A stretch of DNA of 64,000 nucleotides, taken from assembly GCF_903944925.1 (NCBI RefSeq), contig NZ_CAJATU010000141.1:1-64000 (forward strand), given 5' to 3'. The stretch comes from an uncultured Rhodopila sp. Lineage in GTDB: Bacteria; Pseudomonadota; Alphaproteobacteria; Acetobacterales; Acetobacteraceae. Below are positions 9,970-17,631 of this stretch, one piece after another. Made by a program: the position numbers and the translations under genes. Position 1 is the first letter of the stretch, and the number at the start of each line of letters is the position of its first letter. The notes under the pieces were generated by a model. That model ran no database searches and had not been told where the DNA came from. It was given only the letters and a program-made list of their open reading frames with translations.

Positions 9970-10953
9970 ATGGCGCGCTCGCTCAAGGTCGCGGTCCAGA
10001 TGGACCCGATCGACAGCATCAATATCGATGCGGATTCCACCTTTGCCCTGATGCTGGAGGCGCAGGCGCGCGGCCATAGGCTGTGGCACTACGAAGTGCG
10101 GCACATGGCGCTGAAGGAGGGCGCATCCCGTCCCGAAGGCGGCCGCCGCGAGGAACGGCTGTTCGCCCGCGGCCACGCAGTGACCGTGGCCCGGCAGCAC
10201 GGCGCGCACTATACGTTCGGGCAGATGGAGACCCGCGACCTCGGCACCATGGACGTGGTGCTGATGCGCCAGGACCCGCCGTTCGACATGGCCTACATCA
10301 CCGCGACCCACATGCTGGAGCATATCCAGCCCGGCACCCTGGTGGTGAACGACCCGGCGGCAGTGCGCAATGCGCCGGAGAAGATCATGGTGACGCATTT
10401 CCCGCACTTGATGCCGCCGACACTGATCACCTGGGACCTCGAAGCGATCCGCGCCTTCCGCGCCGTATATAAGGACATCATCGTCAAGCCGCTGTACGGC
10501 AACGGCGGGGCGGGCGTGTTCCGCATCAAGCCCGACGACGAGAACCTCGCCGCGCTATTAGAGATGCACTTCGCCCGCTCCCGCGAGCCGCTGATGTTCC
10601 AGCGCTATGAGGCTGCGGTGCGGCGGGGTGACAAGCGGATCATCCTGGTGGATGGCGAGCCGGCGGGCGCGGTGAACCGGGTGCCGGCCGAGGGCGAGGC
10701 GCGATCCAACATGCATGTCGGCGGGCGCGCTGAGAAATCGCCGCTGACCGCCCGGGACCTGGAGATCTGCGCGGCGATCGGGCCGACCTTAAGGGACCAG
10801 GGGATGATCTTCGTGGGGATCGACGTGATCGGTGATTACCTGACCGAGATCAACGTGACCTCGCCGACGGGCTTGCAGGAGATCGCCCGGTTCGACGGGG
10901 TGCGGATCGAGGCGTCGATCTGGGACCGGATCGAGCAGAAGGTGGGAGCATGA
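9970..10953 (+). CDS. gshB: Glutathione synthetase
   Basis: The 327-residue ATP-grasp ligase catalyses the last step of glutathione synthesis, joining gamma-glutamylcysteine and glycine. It begins [21 protein letters not shown], the typical start of proteobacterial GshB, followed by [11 protein letters not shown] near residue 98, [12 protein letters not shown] near 129, [15 protein letters not shown] near 175, and the C-terminal [14 protein letters not shown] carrying the Asn metal ligand. The ATG at 9970 was chosen because it gives the family N-terminus; upstream in-frame codons overlap the glycosyltransferase gene. Glutathione is also used by the GloA enzyme encoded 2 kb downstream. Confidence 0.96.
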   Translation: MARSLKVAVQMDPIDSINIDADSTFALMLEAQARGHRLWHYEVRHMALKEGASRPEGGRREERLFARGHAVTVARQHGAHYTFGQMETRDLGTMDVVLMRQDPPFDMAYITATHMLEHIQPGTLVVNDPAAVRNAPEKIMVTHFPHLMPPTLITWDLEAIRAFRAVYKDIIVKPLYGNGGAGVFRIKPDDENLAALLEMHFARSREPLMFQRYEAAVRRGDKRIILVDGEPAGAVNRVPAEGEARSNMHVGGRAEKSPLTARDLEICAAIGPTLRDQGMIFVGIDVIGDYLTEINVTSPTGLQEIARFDGVRIEASIWDRIEQKVGA

Positions 10954-10974
10954 TCCGGTCAGCATGACGATACT

Positions 10975-11235
10975 TTAGTTCGCCCCGAACAGTTCGGAGC
11001 GGAGTTTCTTCAGCACCGCCGCATCGCGTTCGCCGCGTTCGATCTCTGAACCGATCGCGGTGGCCAGGGTGGCATCGGATGCATCCCAGCCGAGTGCACG
11101 GAACGCCAGTTTCAGGCGCTGCTCGACTTCGGGAGAAAGGTTTCCGTTTCGCCGTTCCTGTCCGAGTTCCGCAAGGAACTGACCGCCCGGGGTCGTCCGC
11201 AAGATGAATGCGGATCGGCCTGCAATTTTCGCCAT
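10975..11235 (-). CDS. Small hypothetical protein
   Basis: An 86-residue acidic/basic helical protein beginning MAKIAGRSAFILRTTPGGQF and ending LKKLRSELFGAN; no recognisable domain, signal peptide or membrane segment. The ATG at 11235 is preferred to the one at 11286 because a TTATAG-like -10 and a perfect 12-bp palindrome lie between the two codons. The gene is convergent with gshB, 21 bases from its stop. It could be an antitoxin-like or stress protein, but nothing in the sequence proves it. Confidence 0.5.
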   Translation of the reverse strand: MAKIAGRSAFILRTTPGGQFLAELGQERRNGNLSPEVEQRLKLAFRALGWDASDATLATAIGSEIERGERDAAVLKKLRSELFGAN

Positions 11236-11243
11236 AACCCTAC

Positions 11244-11263
11244 CTATAATTGGCACATGTGCC
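11244..11263 (-). promoter_or_regulatory. Palindrome and -10-like element upstream of the small gene
   Basis: GGCACATGTGCC at 11252-11263 is a perfect 12-bp palindrome. Immediately beside it TATAAT (plus-strand reading, 11245-11250) or ATTATA (minus-strand reading) could be a -10 hexamer. If used on the minus strand, the transcript would begin only a few bases before the ATG at 11235. A repressor dimer site is a natural reading; the regulator is not identified. Confidence 0.35.
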
Positions 11264-11395
11264 GTTTCGCCTGACGCGATGTTCAATTAGTCTGTCGTTC
11301 GAGCGGGCGGCGGTGAAGTTCTGTCGATCATTGGTAATATATTTGCGTTCGAACTGATGAGGTGCGCCGAGCGATAGATCAACTTTGAATTGAAT

Positions 11396-12355
11396 CTAGG
11401 CCGCCCGCCTCCGAAAGGCATCCAAACTCCCGGCGTGGATCAGTTCGCTCGGCAACTGGTGCCCCACGATCGCCTCCGCCAACCGGCCGACCTCGATCAA
11501 CGCGTCGAGGTCGATACCCGTATCGATTCCCATCTCCTCGCACAAAAGCACCAACTCCTCGGTGCAGATATTCCCCGCCGCCTTCGGCTGGCCGGCGAAC
11601 GGGCAGCCGCCCAGGCCGCCGACGGTGGAGTCATACCGAGTCACGCCCAACTTCAGACCCGCATGAGCGTTCGCCACGGCCAGACCCCGCGTGTCATGCA
11701 GATGCAGTGACAGAGCCATGTCGGGCCAGCGCTCCCGCACCGCGCCGATGGTCCGTTCGATGCGGGCCGGCGTTGCCCAGCCCATCGTATCGGCCAGCGA
11801 GAACAGCGTAATGGCCGCCCCGGTCTCCTCGGCTATCGCCATCCCGTCCCGCAGCGTGCTTAACACCTGCTCCGGTGCGATATCGCCCTGGTAGTTGCAG
11901 CCGAACGCCGCCATCACCTGAACCTTGCTGACCGGAACGCCTTTGACCTGCTGGAGCGCGCTGTGCTTTTTCATCGCCTCCAGGTTCTCCGCGTGGCTGC
12001 GGTTGAGGTTCTTGCGGGTGAACGCCTCGGAGGCAGTCAGCGAAATGCTGCCATGGACAGTCAACTTGCCCTTGAAGGCGAGCGCCCGCTCCAGCCCGTT
12101 GCCGTTGAAGAACAGGCCGGTGTATTCGACCGTGGGTCGCGCGGCGAAACCGTCCACCACCGCCTCCGCATCCGCCCATCCGGGCACCAACCGCGTGTTG
12201 ACGAACGAGCACGCCTGGATGTGCCGCACCCCGGTATCGCTCAGCGCCTCGATCAGCCGGATTTTCTCCCCTGTCGGGATCGGCCCCGGCTCGATCTGGA
12301 AGCCTTCGCGCGGGCCTTCCTCATGGATCTCGACATGCTTGGGCAGATCGCTCAC
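11396..12355 (-). CDS. Hydroxymethylglutaryl-CoA lyase family protein
   Basis: A TIM-barrel lyase of the HMG-CoA lyase / DRE family, 319 residues from the GTG at 12355. Supporting motifs are EEGPREGFQIE near the N-terminus (catalytic Arg), LHLHDTRGLA (metal-binding histidines, near residue 210) and the signature STVGGLGGCPFAG with the active-site cysteine near residue 245. The family cleaves HMG-CoA to acetoacetate and acetyl-CoA in leucine breakdown, or related 3-hydroxy acyl-CoAs. The GTG start is favoured by an AAGGA 10 bases upstream and by the family N-terminus; an open frame continues 64 codons further up but with atypical composition. No leucine-degradation genes are adjacent. Confidence 0.87.
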   Translation of the reverse strand: MSDLPKHVEIHEEGPREGFQIEPGPIPTGEKIRLIEALSDTGVRHIQACSFVNTRLVPGWADAEAVVDGFAARPTVEYTGLFFNGNGLERALAFKGKLTVHGSISLTASEAFTRKNLNRSHAENLEAMKKHSALQQVKGVPVSKVQVMAAFGCNYQGDIAPEQVLSTLRDGMAIAEETGAAITLFSLADTMGWATPARIERTIGAVRERWPDMALSLHLHDTRGLAVANAHAGLKLGVTRYDSTVGGLGGCPFAGQPKAAGNICTEELVLLCEEMGIDTGIDLDALIEVGRLAEAIVGHQLPSELIHAGSLDAFRRRAA

Positions 12356-12800
12356 GACGGCGGGTTCCTTGTGCTGGACCGCCGCATCTTGATCATGCCT
12401 CGGGCCGCTGGCAAGCGAGGCGATCGGTCGGCGGTCGGTGTCTTTGGCGGCGCCTTCAACGGGACGGACGTCAGCGACCCGGGTTCGCGAGGTGTCAGGC
12501 TGCACGAGATCGTTTTGAAGCGAGCCGCGTCGGCGGTTCAGCGTCATGGCCAGTGTGTGGTTCGCTGTCCGCTCGCTGAGGTTTGAAGATCGCAGAAGAA
12601 TCCGCGCCTGTTCGACTTATCGTTTCTTCAAAAGCGGTCGCCGAAACAGCTGCGACGGTGCTTGCGATGCACGTTTGTGGCGATGCGGATGTTTTTTCTG
12701 TGAGGGTGGCGAAGGGTTCTCGGGTTACCGGGTTGATCATGAGGGCGATTGGTTAATCCGGGGTCAACGCTACACTTGGTGTTTGGGTTAGACTTGGGTT

Positions 12801-12852
12801 TATTAGCGCAGAGAACGCTGAGATCATGCGATCGCAGAGAGTTCTTTTCTTG
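12801..12852 (+). repeat. Dispersed intergenic repeat, copy A-left
   Basis: Contains TTAGCGCAGAGAACGCTGAG, then ATCATGCGATCGCAGAGAG. The same word order recurs at 12950-13016 (inverted), 24917-24977 (direct) and 25073-25129 (inverted). Copies occur as facing pairs, so each locus can fold into a long imperfect hairpin. It resembles in style the (C)GCAGAG-rich intergenic repeats known from many bacteria. Confidence 0.65.
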
Positions 12853-12949
12853 GCTGTGAGATCCGGGGGTGGTGCTGTTCGCGGCGCTGGGCAGTTTGGT
12901 GCGATGGCACGCACCACAGGCGGTGCCACGCTCGGCGCCGCGCCCAAGG

Positions 12950-13016
12950 CGCAGGAAAGTCTTCTGCGCTTGGATCTCAAAATCTCTGCATCCTCCTAGC
13001 AAAGGCGGAATTCAAC
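12950..13016 (-). repeat. Dispersed intergenic repeat, copy A-right (inverted)
   Basis: Read on the minus strand: GGTTGAATTCCGCC, then AGGAGGATGCAGAGATTTTG and AGATCCAAGCGCAGAAGA. It faces copy A-left about 100 bases away. Its outer end (GGTTgaa..TCCGC) matches both copies of the 25-kb locus, which defines the boundary of the repeat. Confidence 0.6.
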
Positions 13017-13144
13017 CAGTATTTACGGGGTAATCGTCCCCGGTAGTGGCTTCACACGACAAATTCGGCAGCATCCGCCCTTATACGGTCCGCAGCAGGC
13101 AAATCAGTCGCGAGTCAACGCGGACGTCACCGGAACGGCACGGG

Positions 13145-13540
13145 TCAGCGATAGCGGCCATGCTGCTCCAGCAGCTCGATCCGGTAGCCGTCGGGATCTG
13201 TCACGAAGAAGAACCGGGCCATCAGCGCACCGTCTCGGTGAAATTCCTTCACCGGTTCAGGCCGCAGCCCTTCGGCCTCGAAACGAGCGTGCTCCGCGCG
13301 AACATCAGGCACGACGAATGCGATATGCCCGTAGCCGCTGCCATGGGTGTAAGGCTCGCTGCGGTCGTGATTGATCGTCAGTTCCAGCTCGTAATCGGCT
13401 TCCGGCGAGGTCAGATAGACCAGCGTGAAGCCGTCGAACGCATAACGATCCGCGATCAGCAGGCCGAAGGCACGATGATAGAAATCCACGCTGCTTGCTT
13501 CGTCCAGAACCCGGATCATCGTGTGGATTGGCTTTGCCAT
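13145..13540 (-). CDS. gloA: Lactoylglutathione lyase (glyoxalase I)
   Basis: The 131-residue metalloenzyme converts the hemithioacetal of methylglyoxal and glutathione into S-lactoylglutathione. Expected metal ligands are visible: His6 (KPIHTM), a Glu in the YELELTINH strand near residue 60, His in GYGHIAFVV near residue 75, and Glu in GYRIELLEQ near residue 124. FYHRAFGLLIADRY is the typical first-motif helix. The ATG at 13540 gives the standard family start. Glutathione supply by gshB, 2 kb away, fits but does not prove a link. Confidence 0.94.
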   Translation of the reverse strand: MAKPIHTMIRVLDEASSVDFYHRAFGLLIADRYAFDGFTLVYLTSPEADYELELTINHDRSEPYTHGSGYGHIAFVVPDVRAEHARFEAEGLRPEPVKEFHRDGALMARFFFVTDPDGYRIELLEQHGRYR

Positions 13541-13562
13541 GCTTGCCCTCATCCCTTCGTTC

Positions 13563-14048
13563 CTAACCCAGCGCCTCGGCCAGCAGCTCCAGCGCCCGCA
13601 CACCGAACGCCCGCATATTGGCGATGCGATCGTCGCTGCCGGTCTCCACGGTAATCACCTTGGAGAACCCCGCCCCGGTCACCGCGATGCAACTGTGCCC
13701 CGCCCGGTCGCCGTAGCGGTTGCCGGCCGGCCCCGCCGCGCCGCTCTCGCCGATGCCCCAGCTTGCGTCCAGCCGGGCCCGCACCGTGTCCGCCAGCAGC
13801 ACCGCGTACGGCTCGGTCGAGGCGCGGCCGATCGGCGGCGGCAGCTTGGCCGGGATGTCCAGGAACGCCGAACGGGCCTGCGCGGTATAGATCACCCCGC
13901 CGCCACGGAAATAGGCGGAGGCGCCGCCGACGGACAGCAGCGCGGCGGAAATCAGCCCGGCCGTCGAGGATTCGGCGATGGCAATCGTCTCGCCGCGCTC
14001 CTTAAGGCGGGCGGCCAGCGTCTCGGCCAGCGGCAGCAGCGCGTCCAT
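13563..14048 (-). CDS. pncC: CinA C-terminal-type nicotinamide-nucleotide amidohydrolase
   Basis: The 161-residue protein is the stand-alone CinA C-terminal domain. Characteristic stretches are IAIAESSTAGLISAALLSVGGAS near residues 23-45, the GGGVIYTAQARSAFL strand, and GESGAAGPAGNRYGD near residue 100. Enzymes of this family deamidate nicotinamide mononucleotide, recycling NMN into nicotinate mononucleotide for NAD synthesis. This is of interest because a NAD regulator (NadQ) is encoded 350 bases away in the opposite direction. It lies 22 bases upstream of gloA on the same strand, so the two may be cotranscribed. Confidence 0.88.
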   Translation of the reverse strand: MDALLPLAETLAARLKERGETIAIAESSTAGLISAALLSVGGASAYFRGGGVIYTAQARSAFLDIPAKLPPPIGRASTEPYAVLLADTVRARLDASWGIGESGAAGPAGNRYGDRAGHSCIAVTGAGFSKVITVETGSDDRIANMRAFGVRALELLAEALG

Positions 14049-14180
14049 TGAAGTCTCTCCCCGGTCCTACCCATTGGTAGTATTTACGCGCGAGGCCGCT
14101 GCTGTCCATTCTCAGGCGGGTGAACCGTCGTGGCGGTCCGCGCGTAAAGAAAAGATCATAATCCGAAAAGGAGTGCCGGC

Positions 14181-14351
14181 GTGCCAAGACTGAAATCCTC
14201 TCCAGGCTTCCCCGCCCCGCCTCCCCTCGGCTCCTGGCTGGCCGGAGCCTTCATCGGCAGCGCGATCATGACAATCGCCACCAGCGCCGTGCTGCTGGGC
14301 GCCAGCGCGGCGATCCAGAACGCGGCGATCGGCCGGCGGACCGGCGACTGA
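14181..14351 (+). CDS. Small single-helix membrane protein, GTG start
   Basis: A 56-residue frame: a short basic/proline N-terminus (MPRLKSS, Pro-rich to residue 16), then one hydrophobic helix of about 30 residues rich in Ala, Gly, Ile and Ser, and a basic tail GRRTGD. AAAAGGAG lies about 8 bases before the GTG at 14181, a convincing ribosome binding site. It sits directly upstream of nadQ (44 bases) and might share its transcript. No family is recognised. Confidence 0.55.
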   Translation: MPRLKSSPGFPAPPPLGSWLAGAFIGSAIMTIATSAVLLGASAAIQNAAIGRRTGD

Positions 14352-14395
14352 TCCGGCTATAGCGGACTCCGCCGCCGCCGTGGCAGAAGGCCGCC

Positions 14396-15337
14396 ATGTC
14401 CCTGCTGCAAACCCGTAGTGATGACGTCAGCGTGGCGGTTGCCGCGGAATTGACCGCCGTGATCGTCGCGGTGACGCACGGCCAGCCGCGCGTGCTGACG
14501 ATCGACAAGGGCCAGGCGCTGCCCTCCGGCCCGTTCGAGGCGTCCCACCGGTCCTTGCAGGCCGGGCTGCGGAGCTGGGTGGAGACGCAGACCCGGCATC
14601 CGCTGGGCTATGTCGAGCAGCTTTATACGTTCGCGGACGCCGATAGGAAGCAGGGCACGATTGGGCGGGTGGTTTCGGTGAGCTATCTGGGCCTGACCCG
14701 GGAGGCTCCCGCCGCCGCCGGATGGGGGGCGGAGTGGCAGCCCTGGTATCGGTTCTTCCCGTGGGAGGATGTGCGCGGCGCGGGCGCGGCGCTGACCGAG
14801 GCGGTACTGGCGGGGCCGTTGCACGCCTGGGCGGAGAGCGCGGACGATCCGGGCATGGCACGCGATCGTCTGCGGCGGATCGCGATCAATTTCGGCCTGG
14901 ACGGGCAGCGCTGGAACGAGGAATTCGTGCTGCAACGCTACGAAACGCTGTGGGAGGCCGGGCTGGTCGCAGAGGCCGGGGCGGCGCGCGCGGCGGTGGC
15001 TCCGGGTGAGGCGATGCGGCACGATCACCGGCGAATATTGGCGACGGGGATCGCGCGGCTGCGGGCGAAGATCAAATACCGGCCGGTGGTGTTTGAACTG
15101 ATGCCGGAAGCGTTCACGCTGTTGCAGTTGCAACGGACGGTGGAGGCACTGGGCGGGCGGCTGCTGCACAAGCAAAATTTCCGAAGGTTGATCGACCAGC
15201 AGGACCTGGTGGAGGAAACTGGGGAAGTAACGACCGAGACCGGCGGGCGGCCGGCGAAGCTGTTCCACTTCCGGCGGGAGGTGCTGGCGGAGCGGCAGGT
15301 GGCCGGGACGAAGTTGCCCCTGGTGCGGGCGGTGTGA
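14396..15337 (+). CDS. nadQ: NadQ-type NAD biosynthesis regulator (Nudix-like domain plus winged helix)
   Basis: The 313-residue protein matches the alphaproteobacterial NAD regulator family (COG4111). The N-terminal part is a catalytically altered Nudix fold (VIVAVTHGQPRVL, LPSGPFEASH, GYVEQLYTFADADR, VVSVSYLGLTRE), followed by WYRFFPWEDVRG and a C-terminal winged-helix DNA-binding domain with FTLLQLQRTVEALGG and HKQNFRRLI near residues 240-265. Characterised relatives repress de novo NAD genes and sense NAD-related metabolites; from sequence alone the effector is unknown. nadA and nadC are in the same window at 53.5-55.3 kb with palindromic sites at their promoter. The ATG at 14396 was taken because the family N-terminus begins here. 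Confidence 0.86.
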   Translation: MSLLQTRSDDVSVAVAAELTAVIVAVTHGQPRVLTIDKGQALPSGPFEASHRSLQAGLRSWVETQTRHPLGYVEQLYTFADADRKQGTIGRVVSVSYLGLTREAPAAAGWGAEWQPWYRFFPWEDVRGAGAALTEAVLAGPLHAWAESADDPGMARDRLRRIAINFGLDGQRWNEEFVLQRYETLWEAGLVAEAGAARAAVAPGEAMRHDHRRILATGIARLRAKIKYRPVVFELMPEAFTLLQLQRTVEALGGRLLHKQNFRRLIDQQDLVEETGEVTTETGGRPAKLFHFRREVLAERQVAGTKLPLVRAV

Positions 15338-15351
15338 TGCGGAATGAATCT

Positions 15352-15517
15352 TATACCAATCGGCGATGACGTTGACTCTCGGCCGCACCCCGCTAGGCCG
15401 ACGGGGGTCGGCATCCATGCCTTTTCTTTGTGTAAACAAGCGTGGATAGCGGGCCTGCGCCCGCCATGACGATGGTGCGGCCTGCCGACCGGTCAACGTC
15501 AACGCCGGCTGGTATTA
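15352..15517. mobile_element. Non-coding MITE-like element with 25-bp terminal inverted repeats
   Basis: The left end at 15352-15376 (TATACCAATCGGCGATGACG, continuing TTGAC) and the right end at 15492-15517 read as imperfect inverted repeats: the complement of the right end is AATACCAGCCGGCGTTGACG, continuing TTGAC. The 115 bases between them contain a palindromic unit (15407-15470) that recurs at 55.5 kb, and no coding capacity. The element lies just 3' of the broken ParD gene, where a parE toxin gene would be expected. Confidence 0.55.
15407..15470 (-). repeat. Palindromic repeat unit, also found at 55470-55554
   Basis: On the minus strand the unit runs GTCATGGCGGGCGCAGGCCC, then GCTATCCACGCTTG, a variable spacer, and AAGGCATGGATGCCGAC. 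The copy at 55.5 kb has the same order of words (GTCATGG..., ATCCACGCCTG, AAGGCGTGGATGCC, CCATGAC). Both can fold into stem-loops. Confidence 0.55.
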
Positions 15518-15566
15518 CCCCGAAACTCCTGCGCGGGTGCGGATCAGGGCTGCCTGAGGTTAACTG

Positions 15567-15830
15567 TCATCCCCGCTTACGGTGCGCGGCAATGACTTCC
15601 CGAGCCTCCGCGAAGGCATCCTCCAGCGGCACGACTTCGCCGCGATCGAGTTCATCAAGGCCGATCTGGATTTCCGCCCGCAGGCGGGCGATCTTCTGCT
15701 CATCGAAGTCATCGCGCCGGAACAGCAGCCGCAAGCCTTACTCGACCACGTCGCTGGCGGTCGGGTAAAGGCCGCTTGCCACCTTTTCTTCAATCAGTCG
15801 TTCGATATCGGGTAGCAGCGACACGTTCAT
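15567..15830 (-). pseudogene. ParD-type antitoxin gene interrupted by an in-frame stop
   Basis: Starting at ATG 15830 (with GGAGG upstream) the frame reads MNVSLLPDIERLIEEKVASG, LYPTASDVVE, then a TAA at 15738-15740, and continues in the same frame with GLRLLFRRDDFDEQKIARLR and about 35 more residues ending AAHRKRG at the TGA at 15567. The two halves together are a typical 86-88-residue ParD/CC2985 antitoxin: ribbon-helix-helix then a toxin-binding helix. A single base change (for example GAA to TAA) explains the break. No ParE-like toxin is found downstream; the MITE-like element occupies that place. Confidence 0.75.
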
Positions 15831-15858
15831 GGTATTGCCTCCATATTGTACTATTCCG

Positions 15859-17538
15859 TCACCGCGCCAACGGCCGGTACTTAATCCGGTGCGGTTCCGT
15901 CGCATCCGCCCCCAGCCGCCGCCGCTTGTCTTCCTCGTACGCCTGGAAGTTGCCCTCGAACCACTCCACGTGGCTGTCGCCCTCAAACGCCAGGATATGA
16001 GTCGCCAGGCGGTCCAAAAACCACCGATCATGGCTGATGATCACGGCGCAGCCGGCGAATTCCTCCAGCGCCTCTTCCAGCGCCCGCAGCGTATCCACGT
16101 CCAGATCGTTCGTCGGCTCATCCAGCAGCAGCACGTTGTGTTCGATCTTCAGCATCTTCGCCAGATGCACCCGGTTGCGCTCACCGCCCGAGAGTATCCC
16201 GACCTTCTTCTGCTGATCCGACCCCTTGAAGTTGAACGCTGCCGTATACGCCCGCGAGGCAATCGCCCGCTTGCCGAGGTAGATCACCTCCTCGCCGCCG
16301 CTGATCTCCTGCCAGACCGTCTTGTCCGGATCGAGACTGTCGCGCGACTGGTCCACATAGCCCAGCTTCACCGTCTCCCCGATGCGCAGCGATCCGGCAT
16401 CCGGCGTCTCCTGCCCGGTGATCATGCGGAACAGAGTCGTCTTGCCGGCGCCGTTCGGGCCGATTACGCCGACGATGCCGCCCGGCGGCAGCTTGAAGTT
16501 CAGGTTCTCGATCAGCTCGGTATCGCCGTAGCCCTTGCACAGGTTCTCCGCCTCGATGACGATGTTACCCAGGCGCGGGCCGGGCGGAATGACGATCTCC
16601 GCCACGCCGGTGGCCAGTTCCTGCGACTTTTGCAGCATCTCCTCATACTTCGCGATACGCGCCCGGCTTTTCGTCTGGCGGGCGCGCGGCGAGGCGGAAA
16701 TCCACTCCGATTCCGCGGCCAGGGCACGCTGGCGGGCGGACTCTTCCTTCTCCTCCTGCTGCAACCGCTTGCGCTTCTGCTGCAGCCAGGACGAGTAGTT
16801 GCCTTCGAACGGATAGCCCCTGCCCCGCTCCAGCTCCAGCATCCAGCCGGTGACGTTGTCCAGGAAGTAGCGGTCATGGGTGACCACCATCACGGTGCCG
16901 GCGTAGTCGTGCAGCGTGTGCTCCAGCCAGGCGACGCTTTCGGCGTCCAGATGGTTGGTCGGCTCATCGAGCAGCAGCAGGTCGGGCTTTTCCAGCAGCA
17001 GCTTGCACAGCGCCACGCGCCGCTTCTCGCCGCCCGACAGTTTTGTCACTGCCGCATCGGCCGGCGGGCAGCGCAGCGCGTCCAGCGCGATGTCCACCTT
17101 GCGGTCCAACTCCCAGCCGTCCTTCGAGTCGATCAGCTCCTGCAAATCGCCCTGTTCGGCGAGCAGCTTGTTCATCTCGTCGTCGCTCATCGGCTCGGCG
17201 AACAGCATCGAGATTTCGTTGAACCGGTTGAGTGCCGCCTTCAGTTCGGCGAACGCCTCCTCGACATTCTCGCCCACCGTCTTGGTCGGGTCGAGCGGCG
17301 GTTCCTGCGCCAAATAGCCGACGGTGGCGCCCGGCGCGGCCCAGGCCTCGCCGCCGTATTCGGTCTCGATGCCGGCCATGATCTTCATCAGCGTCGATTT
17401 GCCGGCGCCGTTGACGCCCAGCACGCCGATTTTCACACCGGGCAGGAAGGACAGGGTGATGCCCTTGAAGACCTCCCGCCCGCCGGCGAATGCCTTGGTC
17501 AGATCCTTCAACACGTAGACGTACTGGTAACTCGCCAT
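15859..17538 (-). CDS. ettA: Energy-dependent translational throttle protein EttA
   Basis: The 559-residue ABC-F protein has two ATPase domains without membrane segments. Walker A motifs are GVNGAGKST near residue 42 and GPNGAGKTT near residue 355, with LSGGEKRRVALCKLLL and LSGGERNRVHLAKML as signature motifs and two DEPTN-type Walker B ends (LLLDEPTNHLD, LLLDEPTNDLD). The linker between them contains the basic, helical P-site-tRNA-interaction region. Length and the EttA-specific ATPase start (YQYVYVLKDLTKAF) identify the subfamily. EttA binds the ribosomal E site and slows entry into elongation when ATP is low. Confidence 0.96.
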   Translation of the reverse strand: MASYQYVYVLKDLTKAFAGGREVFKGITLSFLPGVKIGVLGVNGAGKSTLMKIMAGIETEYGGEAWAAPGATVGYLAQEPPLDPTKTVGENVEEAFAELKAALNRFNEISMLFAEPMSDDEMNKLLAEQGDLQELIDSKDGWELDRKVDIALDALRCPPADAAVTKLSGGEKRRVALCKLLLEKPDLLLLDEPTNHLDAESVAWLEHTLHDYAGTVMVVTHDRYFLDNVTGWMLELERGRGYPFEGNYSSWLQQKRKRLQQEEKEESARQRALAAESEWISASPRARQTKSRARIAKYEEMLQKSQELATGVAEIVIPPGPRLGNIVIEAENLCKGYGDTELIENLNFKLPPGGIVGVIGPNGAGKTTLFRMITGQETPDAGSLRIGETVKLGYVDQSRDSLDPDKTVWQEISGGEEVIYLGKRAIASRAYTAAFNFKGSDQQKKVGILSGGERNRVHLAKMLKIEHNVLLLDEPTNDLDVDTLRALEEALEEFAGCAVIISHDRWFLDRLATHILAFEGDSHVEWFEGNFQAYEEDKRRRLGADATEPHRIKYRPLAR

Positions 17539-17631
17539 GATCGATCCGCTTTTCTGGTCGGTTGGGGGCTTCTAACGCGCATCCGGTCGCCCGGGTAGCG
17601 GAGCGTTGCAGGATTACATGGGCCGCCGCGT

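Larger units (their letters stand above)
12356..13144. other. Long intergenic region with repeat pair, no gene seen
   Basis: Nearly 800 bases between the HMG-CoA-lyase-like gene and gloA. The only structure recognised is the inverted repeat pair at 12801-12852 and 12950-13016, described separately. Short open frames on both strands have atypical composition and no domain. The stretch around 12640-12800 is T/G-rich and lower in GC than the neighbouring genes. Confidence 0.5.

Noticed and set aside
12495-13002. Overlapping short frames in the intergenic region
   Set aside because: Composition is atypical and they run across the repeat copies, so they are unlikely to be genes.
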